The notes under the pieces were generated by a model. It did no database searches, was not told the DNA's origin, and was given only the letters and a program-made list of their open reading frames with translations. Below, piece by piece: positions 51,213-59,952 of a DNA stretch of 64,000 bases. Within the stretch, counting starts at the first letter, position 1; every line of letters begins with the position of its first letter. Source of the stretch: Acidobacteriaceae bacterium (lineage in GTDB: Bacteria > Acidobacteriota > Terriglobia > Terriglobales > Acidobacteriaceae); contig CAHJWL010000013.1 of the NCBI GenBank assembly GCA_903642235.1, positions 1 through 64,000 of the forward strand, written 5' to 3'. The position numbers were made by a program, and so were the translations under genes.

Positions 51213-53075
51213 GTGACCCCTCCCGCCACTGCCGCTCCCGAGCTCGAAGAGACACAGGCACCGGCTCGTCCAAAGGTCGGCTTCGTCTCGCTCGGCTGCC
51301 CTAAAAACCTTGTCGACTCCGAGGTGATGATGGGCCTGCTGCACCACAACGGCGCACAGCTCACCCAGAAGGCCGAGGACGCCGAGATCCTGGTCGTCAA
51401 CACCTGCTCCTTCATCGACTCCGCCAAGCAGGAGAGCGTCAACACCATCCTTGAGATGGTCCAGCACAAGATCGCAAACGGCGGGAAAGCCCAGCGTCTG
51501 ATCGTTGCCGGCTGCCTGGTGGAGCGCTACCGCGACGAGATCCGCGCGAGTATTCCCGAGGTCGATGCCGTCGTCGGCACCGGCGAACTCGAAGGCATCC
51601 TTGCAGCCGCGGGCCTGACTCCAGCCGGTCATGCCGGCAACTCGCCTTTTCACATTCTGACCACACATCCGGGTTCCCTGCCCGCTCCTCCACTCGAACA
51701 GTCCGGCTCCGACACACATCGCAATGTCGACGGCTCCGCCCCGGATCTCACACGCAGCATTGACGCCCATCTGCAGCACGATCTTGCGATTCTCCCCGGC
51801 CTGCCCGTAGGCGAGACGACGGTCGAGCAGGCGAACCAGACCCTGATCGCCCGCGCCGCCTCCGCCGTCAACCAGCACTCGCGGCCCCTTGCCGATCCCG
51901 AACGCGACATAGAAGTCGCCCCACAACTCCGCATCGTCGAGTCCCTTGCCGCCACCGGCACCACGCACGGTGAAGCCGCGCTGAACCATCCCGGCGATCA
52001 CATCGCTCACGTCGCCGGTGCCGGTCCCTCCTTCCGCCCGGAAGGTCTCGCCCGCGAGGCCGCCGGCCGCTTCTCCCGCGAAAGCTGGGACGGCGCCACC
52101 GCCGCTCTGCCGGCCTATCTCTACTCCGACGCAACGCCGCGCATCCTCGCTACGCCGCGCGCCTCCGCATACATCAAGATCGCCGAGGGCTGCGATCATC
52201 CGTGCAGCTTCTGCATCATCCCGCAGCTGCGCGGCAAGTTCCGCTCCCGCCGCATTGGCTCCATCCTCGCCGAGGCGCAGAACCTCATCGCCCAGGGCGT
52301 CCGCGAGATCACCCTCATCGGCCAGGACACCACTTGCTACGGCGAAGACCTCGGCCTCTCCGAGGGTCTCGCCCAGCTCCTCGACGCGCTCGCCGTGCTG
52401 CCCGGGCTCAAATGGCTGCGCTTCCTCTACACCTATCCCAACAAGGTCACCACGCGTCTGCTCGAGACCATGGCGCGCCACCGCACCATCGCCCCCTACC
52501 TCGACGTTCCGCTGCAGCACGCCTCCGCCTCCGTGCTCAAGCGCATGAAGCGCGGCGGCTCGGCCGAGATCTTCCTCAATCTCCTCGAAAAAGCTCGCCG
52601 CCTCGTCCCAGATATCGTCATCCGCACCAGCTTCATCGTCGGCTTCCCCGGCGAGACCGAGGCCGACTTCAACGAACTCCTGGAGTTCGTCGCCCAGGCC
52701 CAGATCGATTGGCTCGGGGTCTTCACCTACTCGGACGAAGAGGGCGCCAAGGCCTTCGACCTCGACCCGGCCCTCAAACTTCCGCGCCGCACCATCGAAG
52801 CCCGCCGCCGCAAGCTGATGCGCCTCCAGCAAAAGATCTCTACCCGCAGCAAGCGCGCCTGGGTCGGTCGCCAGCTTGACGTCCTGGTAGAAGGCCCGTC
52901 CCAAGAGACCGACCTCCTCTGGGAAGCACGCACCCTCTCCCACGCCCCGGAGATCGACGGCAAGCTCTTCCTCAACGACTTCGGCCCCCACGACACCCTG
53001 GTCCCCGGCACCTTCTACCGCGCCGAGATCACCGAATCCCACGACTACGACCTCGTCGCAAAGATCCTCGAGTAA
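51213..53075 (+). CDS. rimO: Ribosomal protein S12 methylthiotransferase RimO with an insertion
   Basis: 620 residues, against about 440 for common RimO. GTG start. Adds a methylthio group to Asp88/89 of ribosomal protein S12. The N-terminal UPF0004 domain has Cys29, Cys65 and Cys101 (KVGFVSLGCPKNLVDSE, NTCSFID, AGCLVER). The radical SAM cluster is Cys327, Cys331 and Cys334 (AEGCDHPCSFC). A TRAM domain ends the protein (VGRQLDVLVEG...). Between Cys101 and Cys327 there are 226 residues instead of about 68 in E. coli, so a segment of ~158 residues (about 138-290) is extra. The segment is Ala/Pro/Gly-rich and I recognise no domain in it. Confidence 0.93.
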   Translation: MTPPATAAPELEETQAPARPKVGFVSLGCPKNLVDSEVMMGLLHHNGAQLTQKAEDAEILVVNTCSFIDSAKQESVNTILEMVQHKIANGGKAQRLIVAGCLVERYRDEIRASIPEVDAVVGTGELEGILAAAGLTPAGHAGNSPFHILTTHPGSLPAPPLEQSGSDTHRNVDGSAPDLTRSIDAHLQHDLAILPGLPVGETTVEQANQTLIARAASAVNQHSRPLADPERDIEVAPQLRIVESLAATGTTHGEAALNHPGDHIAHVAGAGPSFRPEGLAREAAGRFSRESWDGATAALPAYLYSDATPRILATPRASAYIKIAEGCDHPCSFCIIPQLRGKFRSRRIGSILAEAQNLIAQGVREITLIGQDTTCYGEDLGLSEGLAQLLDALAVLPGLKWLRFLYTYPNKVTTRLLETMARHRTIAPYLDVPLQHASASVLKRMKRGGSAEIFLNLLEKARRLVPDIVIRTSFIVGFPGETEADFNELLEFVAQAQIDWLGVFTYSDEEGAKAFDLDPALKLPRRTIEARRRKLMRLQQKISTRSKRAWVGRQLDVLVEGPSQETDLLWEARTLSHAPEIDGKLFLNDFGPHDTLVPGTFYRAEITESHDYDLVAKILE

Positions 53076-53090
53076 TCGGCTAAGAGAGGC

Positions 53091-53119
53091 TTGCACGAGC
53101 TCCTCTTCGCAACTATATT
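53091..53119 (+). promoter_or_regulatory. Likely sigma-70 promoter of hicAB
   Basis: TTGCAC (53091-53096) and TATATT (53114-53119) are separated by exactly 17 bases, a near-consensus vegetative promoter, 17 bases upstream of the hicA start. The region is AT-rich compared with its surroundings. HicB normally represses this promoter. Confidence 0.65.
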
Positions 53120-53136
53120 CAGTTACAGAATAGGTC

Positions 53137-53385
53137 ATGTCGAGAGCGCAAAAGGCACTGAAGAGGCTCGCTTCGAAACCGAAGGACTTTACCTGGCAAG
53201 AGTTGGCTACTCTCATGACGTCGCTCTCTTTCAAGCTTGAGAAGGCGGGCGGCTCCGGTCGCAAATTCGTTCACACAGACACTGGCGCCACTCTCTTTCT
53301 GCACGAGCCTCATCCAGGCAAAATCCTGAAGGCGTATCAGGTGCAAGACGCCGTCGATCTTCTCCGAAAGGAACGTCTCTTATGA
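53137..53385 (+). CDS. hicA: HicA-family mRNA interferase toxin
   Basis: 82 residues. HicA is a dsRBD-like ribonuclease that cuts mRNA unless held by HicB. The pattern KRLASKPKDFTWQELATLMTSLSFKLEKAGGSGRKFVHTDTGATLFLHEPHPGKILKAYQVQDAVDLL includes the GGSGRKFVH active-site region with its His and the LHEPHP segment. ATG preceded by an AGG. The stop overlaps the hicB start (ATGA). Confidence 0.92.
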   Translation: MSRAQKALKRLASKPKDFTWQELATLMTSLSFKLEKAGGSGRKFVHTDTGATLFLHEPHPGKILKAYQVQDAVDLLRKERLL

Positions 53386-53723
53386 GTTCTACGTTGCAAC
53401 ATCGCGGCTACGACGGCTCCGTGCTGTTCAGTGCGGAGGACCGTTGCCTTCACGGTCGCATTTTAGGAATTCGAGATATGGTCTCTTTCGGCGGCGCAAC
53501 ATTGGAGGAGCTGGAAAAGAACTTTCGTGACGCCGTCGAAGAATACCTTTCGTTCTGCAAAGAGACTGGTAAGACGCCCAACAAGCCCTTCAAAGGCAGC
53601 TTCAACGTGCGCATTCCTCAGGAACTTCACGTCCGTGCCGCTCACTTTGCCGAAGAGCACGACCGCAAGCTGAATGCTGTCATCAAAGATGCCTTGCAGG
53701 AATACCTTGAAAGATCAGCCTAG
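53382..53723 (+). CDS. hicB: HicB-family antitoxin
   Basis: 113 residues. The N-terminal partially degraded RNase-H-like fold is visible (HRGYDGSVLFSAEDRCLHGRILGIRDMVSFGGATLEELEKNFRDAVEEYLSFCKETGK), followed by a ribbon-helix-helix-like C-terminus (GSFNVRIPQELHVRAAHFAEEHDRKLNAVIKDALQEYLE). It neutralises HicA and represses the operon. ATG overlaps the hicA stop by four bases. Located between rimO and yacG. Confidence 0.92.
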   Translation: MSSTLQHRGYDGSVLFSAEDRCLHGRILGIRDMVSFGGATLEELEKNFRDAVEEYLSFCKETGKTPNKPFKGSFNVRIPQELHVRAAHFAEEHDRKLNAVIKDALQEYLERSA

Positions 53724-53732
53724 AGCCACCGG

Positions 53733-53954
53733 ATGACCACCAAAGCCCTCTTCTGCCCCACCTGCCGCAAGGTCGTCCTCGCCACTGACCCCGACTTCCC
53801 CTTCTGCTCGGACCGCTGCCGCATTCTTGATCTTGGCGCGTGGGCCTCCGGCGGCTACATCATCTCGTCGCCCATCCACGATCCCGACCTGCTCGACGAG
53901 CTCGAAGGCCTCAAAAACCGCGATCGCCGCGACACCAACGACAGCGATGGCTAA
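53733..53954 (+). CDS. yacG: DNA gyrase inhibitor YacG
   Basis: 73 residues. Small zinc protein that binds GyrB in E. coli. Four zinc ligands in two pairs: CPTC and CSDRC (FCPTCRKVV, DFPFCSDRCRILDLGAW). The typical WASGGYIIS segment follows. Its last 8 bases overlap the pgpA start. Confidence 0.9.
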   Translation: MTTKALFCPTCRKVVLATDPDFPFCSDRCRILDLGAWASGGYIISSPIHDPDLLDELEGLKNRDRRDTNDSDG

Positions 53955-54474
53955 GCAGGCCGCCGTAGACCTGAAGCGGCTCTTCGACCCGAAGAGTAGG
54001 CCGAAGACCCTCTGGGCCTGGACCGTTGCAACCTTCTTCGGTGCCGGCCTCCTCCGTCCCGGCCCAGGTACGTACGGCTCGGTCGCCGCCGTGCTGCTCT
54101 GGTTCGGCGCGGCCCATCTTTTTCATCCCGCCGCCGCCGGCCTCGCTCTTGGAACCGCTCTTTGGGCGCTCCTCGCCACGGCTATCGGCATACCCGCCGC
54201 CGCCCTCGTCGCACAGGAGTCCGGCCGCGAAGATCCTGGCCACGTCGTCATCGATGAGGTCGCCGGCCAGCTCATCGCCCTCGTCGCCATACCCGCCGAC
54301 TGGCAGCATGCCCTGCTCTCGCTGCTGCTCTTCCGCTTCTTCGACATCCTCAAGCCTCCACCGGTCCGTCAGCTCGAACGCCTGCCTGCCGGCACCGGCA
54401 TCATGCTGGACGACGTTGCCGCCGGTCTTCTCGCCCTGCTTGCCGCGCAGTTGATCCACACCTTCGTGTTTTGA
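53947..54474 (+). CDS. pgpA: Phosphatidylglycerophosphatase A
   Basis: 175 residues from the ATG at 53947, inside the end of yacG; the frame is open further upstream but that part is a shadow. Dephosphorylates phosphatidylglycerol phosphate in the inner membrane. Motifs: TVATFFGAGLLRPGPGTYGSVAAVLLW, then DPGHVVIDEVAGQLIAL (acidic active-site loop), RFFDILKPPPVRQLERLPAGTGIMLDDVAAG. Three to four membrane segments. Translation is coupled to yacG. Confidence 0.92.
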   Translation: MAKQAAVDLKRLFDPKSRPKTLWAWTVATFFGAGLLRPGPGTYGSVAAVLLWFGAAHLFHPAAAGLALGTALWALLATAIGIPAAALVAQESGREDPGHVVIDEVAGQLIALVAIPADWQHALLSLLLFRFFDILKPPPVRQLERLPAGTGIMLDDVAAGLLALLAAQLIHTFVF

Positions 54475-54540
54475 AGCCATCTGGAGCCGCACAGCCCCGG
54501 CAGCATTGCGCTTCGCAACAGGCAAGCCTACGCTAGAAGC

Positions 54541-55620
54541 TTGAGTCTTAACACCTTGAGCAGCCTCTTCCAGTCCGGAACCATCGCTCCGCGCCTGACC
54601 AGCCTTTCACCCTCTGCAGCCATGCCCGGTGGCGAGGTCGCCCTGGCCGGAGCCGCGCTCGCCTCTGACACACTCGATCTTCCACGCGTCCTCATAGGCG
54701 ATGTCGAAGCACACACCACCCTGAGCCGCACTGCACGCGCCGCCATCGAGGTTCCAGACGGCTGCATCTCCGGCGATGTCGTTCTGCAACACGCCGGCGG
54801 AAAGTCGAATCCTCTGTACCTCCACGTCGCCGTCCCCATGGCCGAGAACCTCCATCCCGTCTCCAATCCCGCGGTCGATGCCGACGGCAACGTCTTCGCG
54901 ACCGTCTCCGGCCCGCGCGGTCAGGCTGTTCCCGTCTCCGTCTTCCGCGTCGAGCGCGACTTCCAGAGCCGGCCGTTCATTCGCGAGCTCCTCAATGCCA
55001 CCGGCCTCGCCTTCGGCCCCGATGGGTATCTCTACATCAGCTCGCGCGCTGAGGGCACCGTCTATCGCGCCTCGCCTGAAGGTGCCGTCTCGCTCTTCGC
55101 CGAGGGTCTCGGCCTCGCAACGGGTCTCGCATTTGATCTTGATGGCAACCTCCTCGTCGGCGACCGTTCCGGTACCATCTTTAAGATCCCTCCGGATCGC
55201 GGCGTCGCCCGCAGCCATTCCGACCGCGAGATCTTCGTCTTCGCCACGCTGGAACCCTCCATGGCCGCCTATCATCTCGCCTTCAACGGTGAAGGAACCC
55301 TCTTCGTCTCCGGCCCCACCACCTCCTCCTCGCAGAGCATCCACCGCATCAGCCGTGAGGGCACCGTTACCTCCTTCTTCAAAGGTCTCGGCCGTGCCCA
55401 GGGCATGGCCTTCAGCGCGGCCGGTGACCTCTTCGTCGCCGCATCGTATCGCAGCCAGCGCGGCCTCATCCGCATCACGCCCTCCGGCGAGCCGTCTCTC
55501 GCGCTCTCCGGCTCAAACCTCGTCGGTCTGGCCTTCCTTGACGATGGCTGCGCCGCCCTCGCCACCCGCGACGCCCTCTTCCACGTCGACCTCGAGATTG
55601 AAGGTCGCCCGCTCCCCTGA
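54541..55620 (+). CDS. IPT/TIG plus NHL-type beta-propeller protein
   Basis: 359 residues from a probable TTG at 54541 (AGAAG a few bases before); an ATG further inside is possible. Residues ~15-95 look like an IPT/TIG Ig-like domain (LTSLSPSAAMPGGEVALAGAAL ... ISGDVVLQHAGGKSNPLYLHVA). Residues ~100-355 are a six-bladed NHL/SMP-30-like propeller (NPAVDADGNVFATVSGPRG, TGLAFGPDGYLYISSRAEGTVYRAS, TGLAFDLDGNLLVGDRSGTIFKI, AQGMAFSAAGDLFVAAS). No clear signal peptide with this start, so location is uncertain. Ligand or substrate unknown. Confidence 0.78.
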   Translation: MSLNTLSSLFQSGTIAPRLTSLSPSAAMPGGEVALAGAALASDTLDLPRVLIGDVEAHTTLSRTARAAIEVPDGCISGDVVLQHAGGKSNPLYLHVAVPMAENLHPVSNPAVDADGNVFATVSGPRGQAVPVSVFRVERDFQSRPFIRELLNATGLAFGPDGYLYISSRAEGTVYRASPEGAVSLFAEGLGLATGLAFDLDGNLLVGDRSGTIFKIPPDRGVARSHSDREIFVFATLEPSMAAYHLAFNGEGTLFVSGPTTSSSQSIHRISREGTVTSFFKGLGRAQGMAFSAAGDLFVAASYRSQRGLIRITPSGEPSLALSGSNLVGLAFLDDGCAALATRDALFHVDLEIEGRPLP

Positions 55621-55633
55621 GTCACTCTCTGAC

Positions 55634-55653
55634 TGTCATCCCGCGAGGATCTT
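55634..55653. repeat. Solitary copy of the tandem-array motif
   Basis: TGTCATCCCGCGAGGATCTT, 14 bases after the propeller gene's stop, matches the core of the array units at 2998-3308 (TGTCATCCCG-TAG-GGATCTG), with the dyad ATCC(C)G..GGAT kept. It lies between convergent genes, as the array does. Confidence 0.55.
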
Positions 55654-55685
55654 CCGTTCTCCTGCCCCGAAGAAAGACAGCGGTA

Positions 55686-57023
55686 CTACATCCCGAACAG
55701 CATCGCATCGACAAATCCGTTTCGAAATCTCCTCTCCGGGTCGAACTCCTCCGCAAGTCGCTGAAACTCCGCCAAGCGGCTATACCGCGACTGCACCAGC
55801 CGCGGCTCCATCGCAAAGACCTTGCCCCAGTGCGGCCGCGCTGAGAACGGCGCCAGCTTCGCCTCAATCTCTGGCAGAATCCCGCGAACCACCTCCCACT
55901 CCGGCCTCCAAGTAAAGTGCAGCGCGACCGAGTCCTGCCGGTAGCACGGGCTCAACCAGAGGTCATCCGCCGCAATCGTCCGAACCTCCGAAACAGAAAG
56001 AGCCGGAGCCATCTCCTCCCGCAGCTCCTCGACTGCGAGAATCGCCGCCATCCCCATCGCCCGCGGCACAAAATACTCGGCCTGGATCTCCTGCCCGCTG
56101 CTCGGCGTGAAGTCCATGCGGAAGTGCGGCAGCCGCTCATACCACGGCCCGGCAACGCCCATCTGCTCCGTGCTGTGCTCCGCCGGGTGATCAAGCAGCG
56201 GATGCATCGCACGCGTCGCCGCCCTTGCGCCAAAGAACTCCGGCTGCGTGCGGCGGGACTCCCCGGGCCGTACCCTGCTCTTGATCCACACCTGCGTCAT
56301 ACGGCTCTTCTGCCAGTCCGTAAACAGACTCACGCTGTATCCCGCGCCCACAATCGCGTCGAAGTTCGCCTCAAGCGCAGCGAAGGGCAGATCGAGAAAG
56401 ACCTCCTGCCGCATCGCAAACGCCGGCTCCACAGCAAGCGTGATCCGTGTCACGATACCCAGCGCCCCCAGCGCCACCACCGCCCCGGCAAAGCGATCCC
56501 CATCCTGCGCGCGCGAGAGCCGCCGGACCTTCCCACGCCCGTCCACAAACTCCAGTGCCGCAACCGCCGTCGCCAGACTGCCGTTCGTTACACCCGATCC
56601 GTGCGTTCCCGTCGAGCATGCACCCACCACCGTGATGTGCGGCAACGACGCCAGATTCGCCAGGGCGTAGCCCTGCCCGTCAAGCCATGGTGCCAGCGCC
56701 CCATACGTCACACCCGCGCCGACAGCAACAGTGCGCGCCGTCGCATCCAGCTCCATGCTGTCCAGACGACGCAACCCGATCTGTGCCACCGTGCTGTCCG
56801 CAATGGCGTTGAAGGAGTGCCGCGATCCCAGCGCCCGCGCCGACGGCAGCGCTCGCACCGCGTCCTGCACCTCCGCCACACTGCCCGGCTCCAGCAGGCG
56901 GTCCGTGCTGTACCGGTAGTTGCCCGCCCAGTTCGTTCGCCCATCCGCAACACCGCCGCCCGCCGCCGCCTCACGATCGATCTCTGTCTCTGCCACGCCC
57001 CTCACCTCGTTCCGGCTACTCAT
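55686..57023 (-). CDS. FAD-dependent alditol/sugar-lactone oxidase
   Basis: 445 residues from the ATG at 57023, which overlaps the end of the DUF1684 gene by 8 bases; the frame is open upstream. VAO-family oxidase resembling alditol oxidase (AldO) and D-arabinono-1,4-lactone oxidase. FAD-binding segment ARALGSRHSFNAI (the His is the expected covalent FAD site), GAGVTYGALAPWLDGQGYALANLASLPHITVVGACSTGTHGSG, and the C-terminal substrate domain with ending ...RRFRNGFVDAMLFGM. It oxidises a polyol or sugar lactone with O2; the exact substrate is unknown. Confidence 0.87.
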   Translation of the reverse strand: MSSRNEVRGVAETEIDREAAAGGGVADGRTNWAGNYRYSTDRLLEPGSVAEVQDAVRALPSARALGSRHSFNAIADSTVAQIGLRRLDSMELDATARTVAVGAGVTYGALAPWLDGQGYALANLASLPHITVVGACSTGTHGSGVTNGSLATAVAALEFVDGRGKVRRLSRAQDGDRFAGAVVALGALGIVTRITLAVEPAFAMRQEVFLDLPFAALEANFDAIVGAGYSVSLFTDWQKSRMTQVWIKSRVRPGESRRTQPEFFGARAATRAMHPLLDHPAEHSTEQMGVAGPWYERLPHFRMDFTPSSGQEIQAEYFVPRAMGMAAILAVEELREEMAPALSVSEVRTIAADDLWLSPCYRQDSVALHFTWRPEWEVVRGILPEIEAKLAPFSARPHWGKVFAMEPRLVQSRYSRLAEFQRLAEEFDPERRFRNGFVDAMLFGM

Positions 57024-57909
57024 ACCGCTTCTCGCCCGCCGCAATCGCAACCGGCAATCGATTCTCCGGCGCTGCCAGAGGACACGTCGCAAACGGCGAG
57101 TAGGCACACGGCGGATTCACCGCCTCGTTGAAGTCGAGCAGCACCGTTCCCGCTGCCTTCAACCCGTTTGAGGGCGCATCGGTGTAAAGGAAACGGCCAC
57201 CCTGGTCGGTGTCCTTCGCGGCTGTCAGATCCCGCAGCACAAACCACAGTCCCTTGTCCGTCGCGGAGAGCGGCGTGAGCGTGCACCGCCTGCCGTCGAT
57301 CGTAAACTCCACCTGCCCCGGCTCCTCCGCGTCACTCACCTGCCCCAGCTGGTTCAGAAAGTGCAGCGTATGCCGTGTCGTGAACGGCACCCATCGCGCC
57401 TCCACGCGATACTTTGCCGAGGGCGCGTACCAGCGCAGACCGCGAAAGCTCTTCAGCGCCGGTGCATTCGAATCCTTGACCCGCAGATACCGCTTGCCGC
57501 CGCGATCGATCGCCCACATCCGCAGCGATCCACTCGCCACGGCTGCTCGATCCTCTTCCTCGTCAGTCAGCGGCACGTGCAGCGGAACCGGCTGCCCGCG
57601 AAGCGTCACACCAGCCGACACAGCCGTCGGCAGAACCTTACCCTCGCTCTGCTCGAGCGTCATCAGGTGCGCCGGTGCTCCCACGAGAACGACCGAATTG
57701 CTCTTCGCCGAGCCCACCGTCGTGACACCCGGCTTCAGCCACTCGAGCGCCACCAGCGAAAACCATCCATAGGGCTGCGTCAAGTCCTTTGCGCGCTCGG
57801 CTCGCTCCGCGGCATAGTCGCTCGCGGAGGGCGCAAGCTGAGCCCACGTCCGAATCGTATTGGCCAGCAATCCGGCTAGAACCACCGGTAGAAACACACT
57901 TCTCTTCAT
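57016..57909 (-). CDS. Secreted DUF1684 protein
   Basis: 297 residues from the ATG at 57909 (GGAGAGATCCTG directly upstream). Signal peptide MKRSVFLPVVLAGLLANTIRTWAQ. The DUF1684 signature is strong at the C-terminus: LDFNEAVNPPCAYSPFATCPLAAPENRLPVAIAAGEK, plus PYGWFSLVALEWLKPG near the N-terminus and FRGLRWYAPSAKYRVEARWVPF in the middle. Function is unknown. It is translationally coupled to the flavoprotein downstream, so the two may work together. Confidence 0.88.
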   Translation of the reverse strand: MKRSVFLPVVLAGLLANTIRTWAQLAPSASDYAAERAERAKDLTQPYGWFSLVALEWLKPGVTTVGSAKSNSVVLVGAPAHLMTLEQSEGKVLPTAVSAGVTLRGQPVPLHVPLTDEEEDRAAVASGSLRMWAIDRGGKRYLRVKDSNAPALKSFRGLRWYAPSAKYRVEARWVPFTTRHTLHFLNQLGQVSDAEEPGQVEFTIDGRRCTLTPLSATDKGLWFVLRDLTAAKDTDQGGRFLYTDAPSNGLKAAGTVLLDFNEAVNPPCAYSPFATCPLAAPENRLPVAIAAGEKRYE

Positions 57910-58006
57910 CAGGATCTCTCCTTGTTCTAAGCTCACTCCATGCGAAAGGCCGTGCGAAGCAGCGTTGCTGCATCCGCTTGCTCGTTTCGCATCCAATAGC
58001 CACCTT

Positions 58007-59266
58007 ATGATCGCCGAAATCATCGCCGCCGGCTCCGAAATGCTCACACCCCACCGGCTGGATACCAACTCGCTCTTCATGACCGAACAGCTCAACGACC
58101 TCGGCGTCTCTGTCGCCTTCAAGTCCGTCGTTGGCGACTCGCTTGATCACCTCACCTCCGCCGCCCGCGTCGCGCTCTCCCGCGCCGACATCGTCCTCTT
58201 CTCGGGCGGCCTCGGACCGACGCGTGACGATCTGACCCGTGAAGCCGTAGCAGCCGCCCTCACTATCGAGCTTGAGCGCCGCGAAGACCTCATGGTCATG
58301 CTGCGCGAGCGCTACGCCGCCCGCGGCATCGTCATGCCGCCCAACAACGCGCAGCAGGCCGATGTGCTCAGCGGCGCGGAGGTCCTGCCGAACCCCAATG
58401 GCAGCGCCGTCGGCCAGTACCTCGTCACCTTCCTCGGCCACCTTCCGCGCATCGTTGTTCTTCTTCCCGGCCCGCCCAAGGAGTTGAAGCCGCTCTTCAC
58501 CGACGAGGTCAAGCCGCGCCTCGCCGCCCGTCTTCCGTCCTCGCACCTGCGCCGCCGGCTGCTTCGCATGGCGCTCATTCCGGAGTCGCAGGTCGACGCC
58601 CGCTGCGCCCCCATCTATGAGCAGTACCCTGACGTTGAGACCACCATTCTCGCCGGCTCCGCCGAGATCCAGCTGCACTTTGTCTCCGCCAAACCGTCGG
58701 CCGATGAAGCTCAGGCGCGCGTGGACGACGTTGCCGGCCGCGTCGAGGCCGAGATGGACGATGCCGTCTTCTCCGCTCAGGGCGAAAGCCTGGAAGAGAT
58801 CGTTCTGCTGCATCTCGGCATGCGCGGTCTCACCCTCGCCACGGTCGAGAGCTGCACCGGTGGCCTCCTCGCCGAACGCATCACCGCGACGCCCGGCTGC
58901 TCACGCACCTTTCTTGGCGGTGCCGTGACCTACACCGACGCTCTCAAGACCAGCATGGCCGACGTACCCGCCAGCCTGCTCGCCGAGCACGGCGCCGTCT
59001 CAGAGCCGGTCGCCCGCGCGCTCGCCGAAGGAATTCGCCACCGCACCGGCGCCTCCGTCGGCGTCTCCACCACCGGCCTCGCCGGTCCCGCGGGAGCGTC
59101 TTCCGGACCGGATCAGGGCAAGCCGGTAGGCCGCGTCTACATCGCCGTTGCAGGCCTCGGCGCGCAGACCGAAGTGCGCGAACTCACACTCACCGGCGAC
59201 CGCGAGCGCATCCGCCTCTGGACCACGCAGCACGCTCTCGAACTCATTCGCCGGCTCCTGCTTTGA
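58007..59266 (+). CDS. cinA: CinA-family protein (nicotinamide-nucleotide amidase / competence-damage protein)
   Basis: 419 residues from the ATG at 58007; the frame is open upstream but overlaps the divergent promoter region of the DUF1684 gene. The N-terminal MoCF-like domain (AEIIAAGSEML ... TNSLFMTEQLNDLGV ... LFSGGLGPTRDDLTREA) acts as ADP-ribose pyrophosphatase in relatives. The C-terminal domain (LATVESCTGGLLAERITATPGCSRTFLGGAVTYTD) is a PncC-type amidase. Classical two-domain CinA length. Confidence 0.94.
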   Translation: MIAEIIAAGSEMLTPHRLDTNSLFMTEQLNDLGVSVAFKSVVGDSLDHLTSAARVALSRADIVLFSGGLGPTRDDLTREAVAAALTIELERREDLMVMLRERYAARGIVMPPNNAQQADVLSGAEVLPNPNGSAVGQYLVTFLGHLPRIVVLLPGPPKELKPLFTDEVKPRLAARLPSSHLRRRLLRMALIPESQVDARCAPIYEQYPDVETTILAGSAEIQLHFVSAKPSADEAQARVDDVAGRVEAEMDDAVFSAQGESLEEIVLLHLGMRGLTLATVESCTGGLLAERITATPGCSRTFLGGAVTYTDALKTSMADVPASLLAEHGAVSEPVARALAEGIRHRTGASVGVSTTGLAGPAGASSGPDQGKPVGRVYIAVAGLGAQTEVRELTLTGDRERIRLWTTQHALELIRRLLL

Positions 59267-59337
59267 AGCCGCCTCGCACGCCGTCGAACATCCACACGTC
59301 TGCTTAACGCTCTGCTTGCTAAACTCAGGCAGCACCT

Positions 59338-59952
59338 ATGAACACCTGGCTCCTCACTCTTTCGATCGCCTATTTGCTGGGCTCCATTCCCTTCGGCTAT
59401 CTGCTGGTGCGCTTCGTTCGTCATGAGGATATCCGCGCCGTTGGCAGCGGCAACATCGGCGCGACTAACGTCCTGCGATCCGGTGCGAAAGGCCTCGGTG
59501 TAGCCACCCTTCTGCTCGATCTGCTTAAGGGCTACGCCGCCGTCCTGCTGGCTCGCCAGCTCGCCCCCGCACACTACACTCTCGCCGTCGCCGCGGCCGT
59601 TGCCGCCGTCCTCGGCCATGTCTTTCCGGTATGGCTCCGCTTTCGCGGCGGCAAAGGCGTCGCCAGCGCGCTTGGTGTCTTCCTGGCCCTGGTTCCTATG
59701 GCCGCCGTTGTCGCCCTCGCCGTCTTTCTCCTCGTCGTTCTTCTCAGCCGCTACGTCTCACTCGCTTCCATCCTTGCAGCCGCCGTTATGCCCGTCGCCG
59801 CCATCGCACTCGCACCGGAGCGCTCGCCGCTGGTCGTCGCCGGCTTTCTCTTCCTCTCCGCGCTCATCATCGCCAGGCACCACGCCAACATTCGCAGGCT
59901 GCTCGCCGGCACGGAAAATCGCTTCGGCTCGCCAAAGAAGGTGACGGCATGA
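59338..59952 (+). CDS. plsY: Glycerol-3-phosphate acyltransferase PlsY
   Basis: 204 residues. Inner-membrane enzyme that transfers acyl groups from acyl-phosphate to glycerol-3-phosphate. Conserved motifs: YLLGSIPFGYLLVR, VGSGNIGATNVLRSGAKG, FPVWLRFRGGKGVASALGVF and IARHHANIRRLLAGTENRFG. Several membrane segments. The stop overlaps the gpsA start by four bases (ATGA), a common and functionally sensible pairing. Confidence 0.95.
   Translation: MNTWLLTLSIAYLLGSIPFGYLLVRFVRHEDIRAVGSGNIGATNVLRSGAKGLGVATLLLDLLKGYAAVLLARQLAPAHYTLAVAAAVAAVLGHVFPVWLRFRGGKGVASALGVFLALVPMAAVVALAVFLLVVLLSRYVSLASILAAAVMPVAAIALAPERSPLVVAGFLFLSALIIARHHANIRRLLAGTENRFGSPKKVTA

Noticed and set aside
51198..53264. 688-residue open frame on the minus strand, antisense to rimO
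   Set aside because: It is the mirror of a high-GC gene with strong codon bias; the product shows no family pattern, while the plus strand encodes an unmistakable RimO.
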